Made by a program: the position numbers and the translations under genes
Notes under the pieces: model-generated
What the model was told of the DNA's origin: nothing
The model's input: the letters and a program-made list of their open reading frames with translations, nothing else
The model's database searches: none
Assembly (NCBI GenBank): GCA_023419055.1
Contig: JAEZYO010000317.1
Location: 1 to 7,944 of the forward strand
DNA: 7,944 nt
Direction of reading: 5' to 3'
DNA from: Pseudomonadota bacterium
GTDB taxonomy: Bacteria > Myxococcota > Polyangia > Polyangiales > Polyangiaceae
In this document: positions 1 through 5,801 of the stretch, piece after piece
Numbering within the stretch: position 1 is the first letter of the stretch
Layout: every line of letters starts with the position of its first letter

Positions 1-2
1 GG

Positions 3-560
3 CCCCGACCCACCCCTGCTCCGGTGTCCCCCACTCGGAGCACCGGCCTCGAGTGGAGCTTGTGGTTCGGCGGCAACGCGCTGGTCGATCTGCCCGCCGA
101 GGTCGCGAGCTTGGGCGCACAAGGCGCGCTCTTCGTCGGGCGCTCGTTCTACCGCGTGGGGATCCTGGCCGATCGAACTGCGCTCGCGGGGCACCTGGAC
201 GAGGCTGAAGGCCAGGTGTGGATCAGGCGCACGTCGGTCACCGGTCGCTTCGACCTGGACCTCGAGCTCGTGTCGACCTCGTTCGTTTTCATGGGCGTCG
301 GAGCCGGCGTTGCCGACTACAGGTTCGAGAGCGTGGCGGCGCCCGGCTTCGTCTCGACGAACGGCAAACACTTGAGCGCGCTCGTCACGGCGGAGCTCGG
401 CGTCGGCGCCTGGTTCTTCCGCAATGGCGGCGCCTTCGCCAGCGCGCGCGTCGACGTCGCGACGGATGCGCCGGAGCTGCTCTTCGCGGCGAGGAATGTC
501 GCCCACCTCGACCAGCCGTCACTCGCCTTTGCACTCGGGGTGATGGTGGGCCGCTGGTAA
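3..560 (+). CDS. 3' end of a probable outer-membrane beta-barrel or envelope protein (5' truncated)
   Basis: The reading frame is open to the left edge of the window and ends at TAA 558-560, so I read it as the C-terminal part (about 185 residues) of a longer gene. A GTG at 24 could serve as a start, but the codons before it read as a proline-rich stretch (PRPTPAPV), typical of a linker in an envelope protein, and no convincing ribosome site precedes it. The visible protein alternates hydrophobic and polar residues in short segments separated by Gly/Asn/Asp turns (for example GAQGALFVGRSFYRVGILAD and HLSALVTAELGVGAWFF) and ends in an aromatic residue (VMVGRW). This is the pattern of a transmembrane beta-barrel. 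No cysteines or catalytic motif are seen. I do not recognise the family. It shares no evident function with the nitrate genes and is separated from them by about 0.8 kb. Confidence 0.6.
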   Translation, partial: PRPTPAPVSPTRSTGLEWSLWFGGNALVDLPAEVASLGAQGALFVGRSFYRVGILADRTALAGHLDEAEGQVWIRRTSVTGRFDLDLELVSTSFVFMGVGAGVADYRFESVAAPGFVSTNGKHLSALVTAELGVGAWFFRNGGAFASARVDVATDAPELLFAARNVAHLDQPSLAFALGVMVGRW

Positions 561-684
561 CGAACCCGTAGCTTGAGAAAAGCCGCGCTCCGTCATCCTC
601 GCACGACGACAATTCTGACCCGTCGGGCCCTCTCGACGCTCAGCTCTGGGGTGGCCCGAGCTTGTCGCGTCTTCGAGCTTTCGC

Positions 685-852
685 CCGGTGGCTCACCGGT
701 CGAACCGGACGCGCAGGCCGAAGAGCCCTCCGTTCGATTTGCCGGCGTTGCGAGCAGCTTTCAGAACTCGGGTTACGGCTTTCGCGCGTCGGCTCTTTTC
801 TCACGCCAGCCCCGCTGGCGCTGCGTCACGAAGCGCACCCGCTGAGCGCGGG
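685..852. other. Cluster of perfect small hairpins
   Basis: There are three perfect stem-loops: CCGGTG-GCT-CACCGG at 685-699, CGCCAGC-CCC-GCTGGCG at 804-820, and CCCGC-N5-GCGGG at 838-852. The 13-bp stem at 870-920 follows directly. Density of perfect stems is higher than I would expect by chance, even in GC-rich DNA. This could be a non-coding RNA, a dispersed intergenic repeat or the leader of one. The sequence alone does not decide, and no known RNA family is recognised. Confidence 0.35.
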
Positions 853-869
853 CTCCGCGAAAAACCTAT

Positions 870-926
870 GGTGCGGCCCGACCCTGGTCGACTCTCAACT
901 CCTCGGTGTCGGGCCGCACCTCTTTT
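870..926. terminator. Candidate bidirectional intrinsic terminator
   Basis: A perfect 13-bp inverted repeat, GGTGCGGCCCGAC (870-882) with GTCGGGCCGCACC (908-920), encloses a 25-base loop. On the + strand it is followed by a pyrimidine-rich tract with four T (TCTTTTCTCTCC). On the - strand it is followed by ATAGGTTTTT (complement of 860-869). The stem is very GC-rich and flanked by U tracts on both sides, which is the form of a bidirectional terminator. It would insulate the nitrate operon from the upstream gene. The large loop and the impure U tract on the + side weaken the call, and it is about 310 bp from the nearest stop codon. Confidence 0.45.
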
Positions 927-1009
927 CTCTCCTCGCTGACGCTCGGAAGGGCGAGCCGGCCCCGGCGGGAACACCCGTCGGAGTGTCCTCAGTGGCGCTC
1001 GGAGAGCTC

Positions 1010-1060
1010 GTCAGCCCAGCGCTGGCCCGGCTTCGGGTCGACGGCGGCGGCTGACCTTTT
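1010..1060 (+). other. Multi-branch foldable segment ending in a T run
   Basis: GTCAGCC (1010-1016) pairs perfectly with GGCTGAC (1049-1055). Enclosed between them are the self-complementary CCAGCGCTGG (1016-1025) and the hairpin CCCG-GCTT-CGGG (1026-1037). CTTTT follows the outer stem directly (1056-1060). It could be a small RNA terminator or a leader structure, or chance folding in GC-rich DNA. No family is recognised. Confidence 0.25.
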
Positions 1061-1094
1061 CGCGCCAATTTGGCCACGAGGCCGATAACCGCAC

Positions 1095-1108
1095 CGACAA
1101 TCTTGTCG
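1095..1108. promoter_or_regulatory. Operator-like palindrome, distal copy (CGACAATCTTGTCG)
   Basis: This is a perfect inverted repeat, CGACAA-TC-TTGTCG, that fits the pattern CGACA-N4-TGTCG. It lies 264 bp upstream of the nirB ATG. The same pattern recurs at 1295-1308 with the half-sites and 4-base gap intact but different central bases, as expected of a dimeric regulator's site. I cannot assign it to a known regulator. It does not match the FNR/CRP, NtcA, NarL or NtrC consensus as I know them. Confidence 0.5.
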
Positions 1109-1294
1109 CTCGGGGAACTTTCTCGATGTTGCGGCGGCGGGTCACGGCGAGGGCTCGGAACGAGCAGAGCCCGCAACTCCGGGCAGTTAGAAACGGTGCC
1201 GTAACGATCGAGAGCCGTATTGCGCGCACTCGGCGTCGAAAAAGGCCATTCCAGAAACCCGTCTGAAATGTTCGTTCTCGCCCCGTCACGCTGA

Positions 1295-1308
1295 CGACAA
1301 AAGTGTCG
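1295..1308. promoter_or_regulatory. Operator-like palindrome, proximal copy (CGACAAAAGTGTCG)
   Basis: This is the second CGACA-N4-TGTCG site, extended by one more pair to ACGACA-AAAG-TGTCGT (1294-1309). It ends 63 bp before the nirB ATG, a place typical of promoter-proximal control. Centre-to-centre distance to the distal copy is exactly 200 bp, about 19 helical turns, which would suit DNA looping. A second short inverted repeat, ATCGT-N6-ACGAT (1312-1327), follows immediately. The identity of the bound protein is unknown. Confidence 0.5.
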
Positions 1309-1371
1309 TTTATCGTCGGAATACGATCGGTTCACGGACACGAAACACGACGAGCCTCAACTTGGGGGCCG

Positions 1372-3891
1372 ATGACAGCGAACCGATTGGTGATCGTGGG
1401 TCACGGAATGGTCGCCCACCACCTCGTAACCGTGCTCGGTGAACGAGGGCTTTCGGACCGGATGTCGGTGAGTGTGCTCGGCGAGGAACCTCGCTTCGCT
1501 TACGACCGCGTCCATCTCTCTCAGTTCTTCGAAGGCAAGAGCGCGGAAGATCTCGAGCTCGGGACGAGAGGCCAATACCAGAAGTGGGGCGTCGAGCTGG
1601 TGCTCGATACGGCCGTCAAGAACATCGACCGCGAAGCGCGCACGGTCGAGACCGCTTCCGGCGCCAAGGTCGCCTACGACACCCTGGTGCTGGCGACCGG
1701 CTCGCGGCCGTTCGTACCGCCCATCCCCGGAGCCGACGCCAAGGGCTCGTTCGTTTATCGCACCATCGAGGACCTCGAGCGCATCCGCGCCTACGCGGAT
1801 CGGTCACGCGTCGGCGTCGTGATCGGTGGCGGCCTCCTCGGCCTCGAAGCCGCCAACGCGCTCAAAGCGATGGGCCTCGAGACCCACGTGGTCGAGCTTG
1901 CGCCTCGCTTGATGGCCGTACAAATCGACGACGCAGGCGGCCTGGTCCTGCGTTCGCGCATCGAGGAGCTCGGTCTCACGGTTCACACCGGCAAGACGAC
2001 CGTCGGGCTCGAGCTCGACAACGGCGTGGTCCGCGCGTTGAAGTTCGCCGACGGCAGCGAGCTCGCTTGCGACATGGTGGTCTTCTCCGCCGGCATTCGC
2101 CCGCGCGACGAGCTCGCGCGCGCTTCGGGGATCAGCGTCGGGGAGCGCGGCGGCATCGCCATCGACGAGCAGTGCCGCACCTCCGACCCGGCCATTTTCG
2201 CGGTCGGTGAGTGCGCGGCCTTCAAGCACCGCTGCTACGGCCTCGTGGCGCCCGGCTATCGCATGGCCGAAGCCGTGGTCGCGGCGCTCGCGGGCGAAGA
2301 GGTCCGCATCGCCGAGTTCGACATGAGCACGAAGCTCAAGCTCCTCGGCGTGGAGGTCGCGAGCTTCGGCGACGCCTTCGGGGCCACCCCGGGCAGCCGT
2401 CAGATCAGCCTCTTCGACAGCGTTGCCAAGGTTTACAAGAAGCTCGTCGTCAGCGAGGACGGTAAGCGCTTGCTCGGCGGAATGCTGGTCGGGGACGCCT
2501 CGGCGTACGGCGAGCTCATCGCCTACGTGCAGGGCGGCATGGATCTGCCCGCGCAGCCCGAGAGCTTGATTCTCCCGGCGGGCAGCGGAGAGCGCCCGCG
2601 TCTCGGCGTCGACGGCTTGCCCGAGAGCGCCATCATCTGCTCCTGCAACAACGTGCAGAAGGGGCAGATCTGCGCGGCCATCCGTGATCAGAAGCTCACC
2701 GAGGTCGGCGCCGTGAAGAAGTGCACCAAGGCTGGCAGCACCTGCGGCTCGTGCACCACGCTCGTCACCGACCTCTTGAAGTACGAGCTCAAGAAGGCGG
2801 GCATCGCGGTCAACGACCACATCTGCGAGCACTTTCCCCACTCTCGCCAGGAGCTCTTTCACCTGGTCAAGGTGAAGGGGATCCGCACCTTCGACGAGCT
2901 GCTCGCGAAGCACGGGCGCGGCGCGGGCTGCGAGATCTGCAAGCCCGCGGTCGCGTCCATCCTGGCCTCCACCTACAACGACTACATCCTCGAGCCCCAG
3001 CACGTCGGGCTCCAGGACACGAACGACCGCTTCCTCGCGAACATTCAGCGAGACGGGACCTATTCGGTGGTGCCGCGCGTGGCGGGCGGCGAGATCACGC
3101 CGCGCCAGCTGATCGTCCTCGGCGAGGTAGCGGAGCGCTACGCGCTCTACTGCAAGATCACGGGCGGCCAGCGCGTCGACTTGTTCGGCGCGCGACTCGA
3201 GCAGCTACCTGCGATCTGGAAGGACCTGATCGCCGGAGGTTTCGAGTCGGGGCACGCCTACGGAAAGGCGCTCCGCACCGTGAAGTCCTGCGTCGGGAGC
3301 ACGTGGTGCCGCTACGGCGTCCAGGACTCGGTCGGGTTGGCCATCAAGCTCGAGAATCGTTACAAGGGGCTGCGCGCTCCTCACAAGATCAAGGGCGCCG
3401 TCTCGGGCTGCGCGCGCGAATGCGCCGAGGCGCAGGGCAAGGACTTCGGCGTCATCGCCACCGAGCGCGGCTACAACCTGTACCTCTGCGGCAACGGCGG
3501 GATGAAGCCGCAGCACGCCGAGCTCTTCGCCTCGGACATCGACGAAGAGACGGTCATCAAGTACCTGGACCGCTTCCTCATGTTCTACGTGCGCACGGCT
3601 GACCGCCTCCAGCGCACGGCGACGTGGCTGAACAAGCTCGACGGCGGCCTCGAGTACGTGAAGAAGGTCGTCATCGAAGACTCCCTCGGCATCGCGGCGG
3701 AGCTCGAAGCCGACATGCAGCACATCGTCGACACCTACGAGTGCGAGTGGAAGGCGACGCTCAAGAGCCCGAGGCGGCTCAAGCTCTTCAGGGCCTTCGT
3801 CAACACGGACGCCGCGGATCCCAGCATCGTCTTCGTCAAGGAACGCGACCAACATCGCCCGGCATTCCCGGGAGAACAGACCAGCAACTGA
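1372..3891 (+). CDS. nirB: NAD(P)H-dependent nitrite reductase, large subunit
   Basis: This cytoplasmic enzyme reduces nitrite to ammonium with six electrons, working with NirD. The protein is 839 residues, the usual family length. Residues 6-14 (LVIVGHGMV) are the FAD-binding motif, and 147-158 (VGVVIGGGLLGL) the NAD(P)-binding GxGxxG. The BFD-like [2Fe-2S] site has C423-x-C425 and C458-x2-C461. A second Cys-containing region has ICEHF (C485) and CEIC (C520, C523). The ferredoxin-like half domain spans about 559-639. The siroheme/[4Fe-4S] ligands C640-x5-C646 and C680-x3-C684 are all present. I chose ATG 1372 because homology begins there (MTANRLVIVGHG) and a G-rich site (GGGGG, 1364-1368) precedes it. 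The in-frame GTG at 1303 would add 23 unrelated residues and lies inside the proximal palindrome. nirB leads the operon, with nirD 3 bp downstream. Nothing looks broken, so assignment is very secure; NADH versus NADPH preference cannot be read. Confidence 0.97.
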   Translation: MTANRLVIVGHGMVAHHLVTVLGERGLSDRMSVSVLGEEPRFAYDRVHLSQFFEGKSAEDLELGTRGQYQKWGVELVLDTAVKNIDREARTVETASGAKVAYDTLVLATGSRPFVPPIPGADAKGSFVYRTIEDLERIRAYADRSRVGVVIGGGLLGLEAANALKAMGLETHVVELAPRLMAVQIDDAGGLVLRSRIEELGLTVHTGKTTVGLELDNGVVRALKFADGSELACDMVVFSAGIRPRDELARASGISVGERGGIAIDEQCRTSDPAIFAVGECAAFKHRCYGLVAPGYRMAEAVVAALAGEEVRIAEFDMSTKLKLLGVEVASFGDAFGATPGSRQISLFDSVAKVYKKLVVSEDGKRLLGGMLVGDASAYGELIAYVQGGMDLPAQPESLILPAGSGERPRLGVDGLPESAIICSCNNVQKGQICAAIRDQKLTEVGAVKKCTKAGSTCGSCTTLVTDLLKYELKKAGIAVNDHICEHFPHSRQELFHLVKVKGIRTFDELLAKHGRGAGCEICKPAVASILASTYNDYILEPQHVGLQDTNDRFLANIQRDGTYSVVPRVAGGEITPRQLIVLGEVAERYALYCKITGGQRVDLFGARLEQLPAIWKDLIAGGFESGHAYGKALRTVKSCVGSTWCRYGVQDSVGLAIKLENRYKGLRAPHKIKGAVSGCARECAEAQGKDFGVIATERGYNLYLCGNGGMKPQHAELFASDIDEETVIKYLDRFLMFYVRTADRLQRTATWLNKLDGGLEYVKKVVIEDSLGIAAELEADMQHIVDTYECEWKATLKSPRRLKLFRAFVNTDAADPSIVFVKERDQHRPAFPGEQTSN

Positions 3892-3894
3892 GCC

Positions 3895-4293
3895 ATGGAA
3901 GGTGCAATCTTGACCGAGGAGCGTGGCGCTCCGACTGCTTCCCAGCGAGAGTGGGTAGACGTCTGTGCGCTCGATGACATCGTCCCCGGAACGGGCGTCG
4001 CGGCGTTGATCCGCGGCGAACAGATCGCCGTCGTGCGGCCGCGGCCGACCGATGAAGTCTTTGGCCTGTCGAACTTCGATCCCTTCAGCAAGGCGTACGT
4101 GATGTCGCGCGGGATCGTGGGCGACAAGGCTGGCACGCCCAAGATCGCCTCGCCCATCTTCAAGCAGAACTTCGACCTCGCGACGGGCGTCTGCCTCGAC
4201 GACCCGAACGTCTCGCTCGCGGTCTACCCGGCGCGCGTGCGAGCCGGCCGCGTGGAGATCGAGGTGTCTCTAGCCGGAGGAAGCAACCCGTGA
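3895..4293 (+). CDS. nirD: Nitrite reductase small subunit, Rieske-like without cluster ligands
   Basis: NirD is the small partner of NirB in assimilatory nitrite reduction. From ATG 3895 the protein has 132 residues. Similarity to the family starts near residue 19 (REWVDVCALDDIVPGTGVAA) and runs through NFDPFSKAYVMSRG and SPIFKQNFDLATGVCLDDP to the end. The fold is Rieske-like, but the Cys-x-His and Cys-x2-His ligands of true Rieske proteins are absent, as in NirD generally. The only cysteines are in DVCALD and GVCLDD. The N-terminal extension of 15-20 residues relative to short NirD proteins is poor in conserved sequence. A TTG at 3910 has a much better ribosome site than the ATG and could be the true start (127 residues). 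The gene sits 3 bp after nirB and overlaps the transporter gene by 4 bp, so all three are probably co-transcribed and translationally coupled. Confidence 0.93.
   Translation: MEGAILTEERGAPTASQREWVDVCALDDIVPGTGVAALIRGEQIAVVRPRPTDEVFGLSNFDPFSKAYVMSRGIVGDKAGTPKIASPIFKQNFDLATGVCLDDPNVSLAVYPARVRAGRVEIEVSLAGGSNP
3897..3903 (+). promoter_or_regulatory. Ribosome-binding site suggesting a TTG start for nirD at 3910
   Basis: GGAAGGT lies just inside the annotated nirD start and 6 bases before an in-frame TTG at 3910. The upstream ATG at 3895 has only GGGAGAA around 3869-3876, too far away for good use. TTG starts are supported elsewhere in this operon, at 5798. Both starts keep the conserved NirD core. 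Confidence 0.4.
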
Positions 4294-5801
4294 CCGAATC
4301 GCGCAAGGCTTACACCGCGCTCGGGCTCTCTACCCTCGCCTTCACCGCGTGCTTCGCGCTCTGGATGCAGAACGCGGTGCTCGTGACGTACCTCACGGAG
4401 CAAGGGCTGTTCTCGTTCGACGAGGTCCAGACCGGCATCTTGCTCGGCATCCCGGTCCTCACCGGGTCCTTGCTGCGGCTCCCGGTCGGCATGCTGTCCG
4501 ATCGCTACGGCGGCAAGAACGTTTTCACCGGCGTCCTCCTGCTCTCCGCGCTCGGCGCCTTCGCCCTGAGCCGCGCCCAGGACTACGCGGGCTTCGTGCT
4601 CGGCTCGCTCGGCTTCGGCCTCGCGGGGACGAGCTTCGCGGTCGGCGTCGCCTACACCAGCAAGTGGTTCACGAAGGAGCGGCAAGGCACGGCGCTCGGC
4701 GTGTTCGGCGCGGGGAACGCGGGCTCCGCGCTGTCCACCGTGTTCACGCCGATGATGCTCCAGCACTTCACCGAGCAGGGCCGTAACCCCGAGGGCTGGC
4801 GGACGGTGCCGCTCTGCTACGCGGGTCTGATGCTGCTGATGGCGGCCGCCTTCTTCTTCCTCGCGAGCCCCACCAAGCAGGGCGAAGGGAAGCTCTTGAG
4901 CCTCAAGGCGCAGCTCAGCGTCCTCGGCTCCGTCCGCGTCTGGCGCTTCGGGCTCTATTACTTCCTCGTGTTCGGCTGCTTCGTGGCGCTCGCGCAGTGG
5001 CTCGTGCCCTACTACACGAGCGTCTTCGGCGCGTCGCTCGCCACCGCAGGCTTGCTCGCCGCTGTCTTCAGCTTCCCGTCAGGCGTCGTGCGCGCGCTAG
5101 GCGGCTGGATGTCCGACCGCTTCGGCGCGAGGAAGACGATGTACGGCGTGCTCGCGATTTGCACGCTCGGCTGTCTCCTGCTGTCGGTGCCGCGCATGCA
5201 GATCACCACGGCGGGCGAGAGCGTGATCGCCAAGGGCTCCGGCGTCGTGACGGCGGTTTCCGACGAAGCCATCAGCGTCGGCACCAAGCGCTACCCGCTT
5301 CGCAAGGCGCCCCCGAGCGGAGCCGAGCCGTCGACGGTACGGACGGTGCAAGTCCCCGCCGTGCAGGTCGGTGACCGCGTGGTCCGAAAGCAGATCCTGG
5401 CGCGCGGCACGACCGAGCTGCGCTTCGAGCCGGGCATCGTGGTGTTCACCTTCCTGGTCTTCGTGGTCGGCATCGCGATGGGGATCGGCAAGGCGGCCGT
5501 CTACAAGTACATCCCCGACTACTTTCCCGGTCAGGTCGGAGTCGTCGGCGGGCTGGTCGGCGTGATCGGCGGTCTGGGCGGCTTCGTCTGCCCGATCCTT
5601 TTCGGCTACCTCCTGCGGGAGACGGGCCTCTGGACGAGCGCGTGGCTGTTCTTGTTCCTGCTCTCCGCCGCCTGCCTCTGCTGGCTGCACGTCGTGGTGC
5701 TGCGCATCGAGCGGCCGCGTTCGAAGGCCATCGAGCCCTCGGAGTCGCACCTCAAGACCGAGTCGAGCGTGACCTTGCCGTTCCCAGGAGCCACCCGTTG
5801 A
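4290..5801 (+). CDS. narK: NarK-type nitrate/nitrite transporter (MFS) with an extra periplasmic beta domain
   Basis: This 503-residue inner-membrane transporter of the nitrate/nitrite porter family has 12 predicted membrane segments. Family marks are visible: the substrate arginines R63 (LLRLPVGMLSDRYG, segment 2) and R268 (VVRALGGWMSDRFG, segment 8), the first nitrate signature around 138-148 (VFGAGNAGSAL), and the second at 394-406 (GIAMGIGKAAVYK). Between segments 9 and 10, a loop normally short in NarK holds about 80 hydrophilic, strand-forming residues (302-382). These include SGVVTAVSDEAISVG and VQVGDRVVRKQILARG, which resemble a lipoyl/biotinyl-like barrel-sandwich. By segment count this loop faces the periplasm. 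Start is GTG 4290, overlapping the nirD stop as GTGA, with GGAGGAAG at 4276-4283. Placement between nirD and the nitrate reductase genes fits nitrate uptake for assimilation. Direction and nitrate/nitrite selectivity cannot be told from sequence. Confidence 0.92.
   Translation: MTESRKAYTALGLSTLAFTACFALWMQNAVLVTYLTEQGLFSFDEVQTGILLGIPVLTGSLLRLPVGMLSDRYGGKNVFTGVLLLSALGAFALSRAQDYAGFVLGSLGFGLAGTSFAVGVAYTSKWFTKERQGTALGVFGAGNAGSALSTVFTPMMLQHFTEQGRNPEGWRTVPLCYAGLMLLMAAAFFFLASPTKQGEGKLLSLKAQLSVLGSVRVWRFGLYYFLVFGCFVALAQWLVPYYTSVFGASLATAGLLAAVFSFPSGVVRALGGWMSDRFGARKTMYGVLAICTLGCLLLSVPRMQITTAGESVIAKGSGVVTAVSDEAISVGTKRYPLRKAPPSGAEPSTVRTVQVPAVQVGDRVVRKQILARGTTELRFEPGIVVFTFLVFVVGIAMGIGKAAVYKYIPDYFPGQVGVVGGLVGVIGGLGGFVCPILFGYLLRETGLWTSAWLFLFLLSAACLCWLHVVVLRIERPRSKAIEPSESHLKTESSVTLPFPGATR
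5193..5438 (+). other. Coding segment for an inserted beta-rich domain in the transporter
   Basis: This stretch encodes residues about 302-383 of the NarK homologue, between membrane segments 9 and 10. It lacks hydrophobic segments, is rich in Val, Thr, Gly and charged residues, and has two lipoyl-like halves: KGSGVVTAVSDEAISVG, then, after a Pro/Ser-rich turn, VQVGDRVVRKQILARG. The second matches the GD-x-V-x-x-x-Q-x-L-x-x-G pattern common in barrel-sandwich hybrid folds. No lysine sits in the tight turn expected for a lipoylated or biotinylated site, so a structural or binding role is more likely than a prosthetic group. The reading frame is continuous and the GC bias matches the rest of the gene. 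Confidence 0.55.
5786..5790 (+). promoter_or_regulatory. Ribosome-binding site fixing the TTG start at 5798
   Basis: AGGAG at 5786-5790 stands 7 bases before TTG 5798, which overlaps the transporter's stop codon as TTGA. The frame is open further upstream, but any earlier start would lie inside the transporter gene and add residues unlike the family. Confidence 0.7.

Larger units (their letters stand above)
561..1371. other. Intergenic region without a credible gene; stem-rich, with operator-like palindromes near nirB
   Basis: This is an 811-bp gap between the truncated upstream gene and nirB. Several frames stay open for 60-150 codons on both strands, but their products are Arg/Pro/Ser/Ala-rich, match no family I know, overlap one another and lack ribosome sites, so I read them as open frames produced by high GC. 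The gap holds a cluster of perfect hairpins (685-920), a multi-branch foldable segment (1010-1055), a short palindrome GCCAA-T-TTGGC (1064-1074) and two copies of CGACA-N4-TGTCG (1095-1108 and 1295-1308). A smaller inverted repeat, ATCGT-N6-ACGAT (1312-1327), lies just after the second copy. I see no convincing -35/-10 pair and no -24/-12 (GG-N10-GC) sigma-54 promoter, although the nirB promoter must lie here. Confidence 0.6.

Noticed and set aside
662..1054. A 130-codon open frame on the + strand with a plausible-looking composition
   Set aside because: No ribosome site, no family match, and it runs across four perfect hairpins including the terminator candidate. Overlapping frames at 573-845 and 688-939 look equally open.
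895..1341. A 148-codon open frame on the - strand in the gap before nirB
   Set aside because: Composition is Arg/Pro/Ser-rich with no recognisable domain; it covers both operator-like palindromes, starts beside the nirB leader and overlaps other open frames. High GC explains it.
1303..1371. Upstream GTG start for nirB, adding 23 residues
   Set aside because: The extra residues do not resemble NirB, the GTG lies inside the proximal palindrome, and ATG 1372 begins the conserved FAD-binding segment.
1804..3003. A 399-codon open frame on the - strand
   Set aside because: It lies fully antisense to nirB, whose domains and metal-binding cysteines are intact. Long antisense frames are expected from GC-rich codon bias.
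5642..5797. Earlier start for the iron-sulfur/anchor fusion inside the transporter gene
   Set aside because: It would overlap the last two membrane segments of the transporter, and TTG 5798 has AGGAG at the right distance and a 4-bp stop/start overlap.
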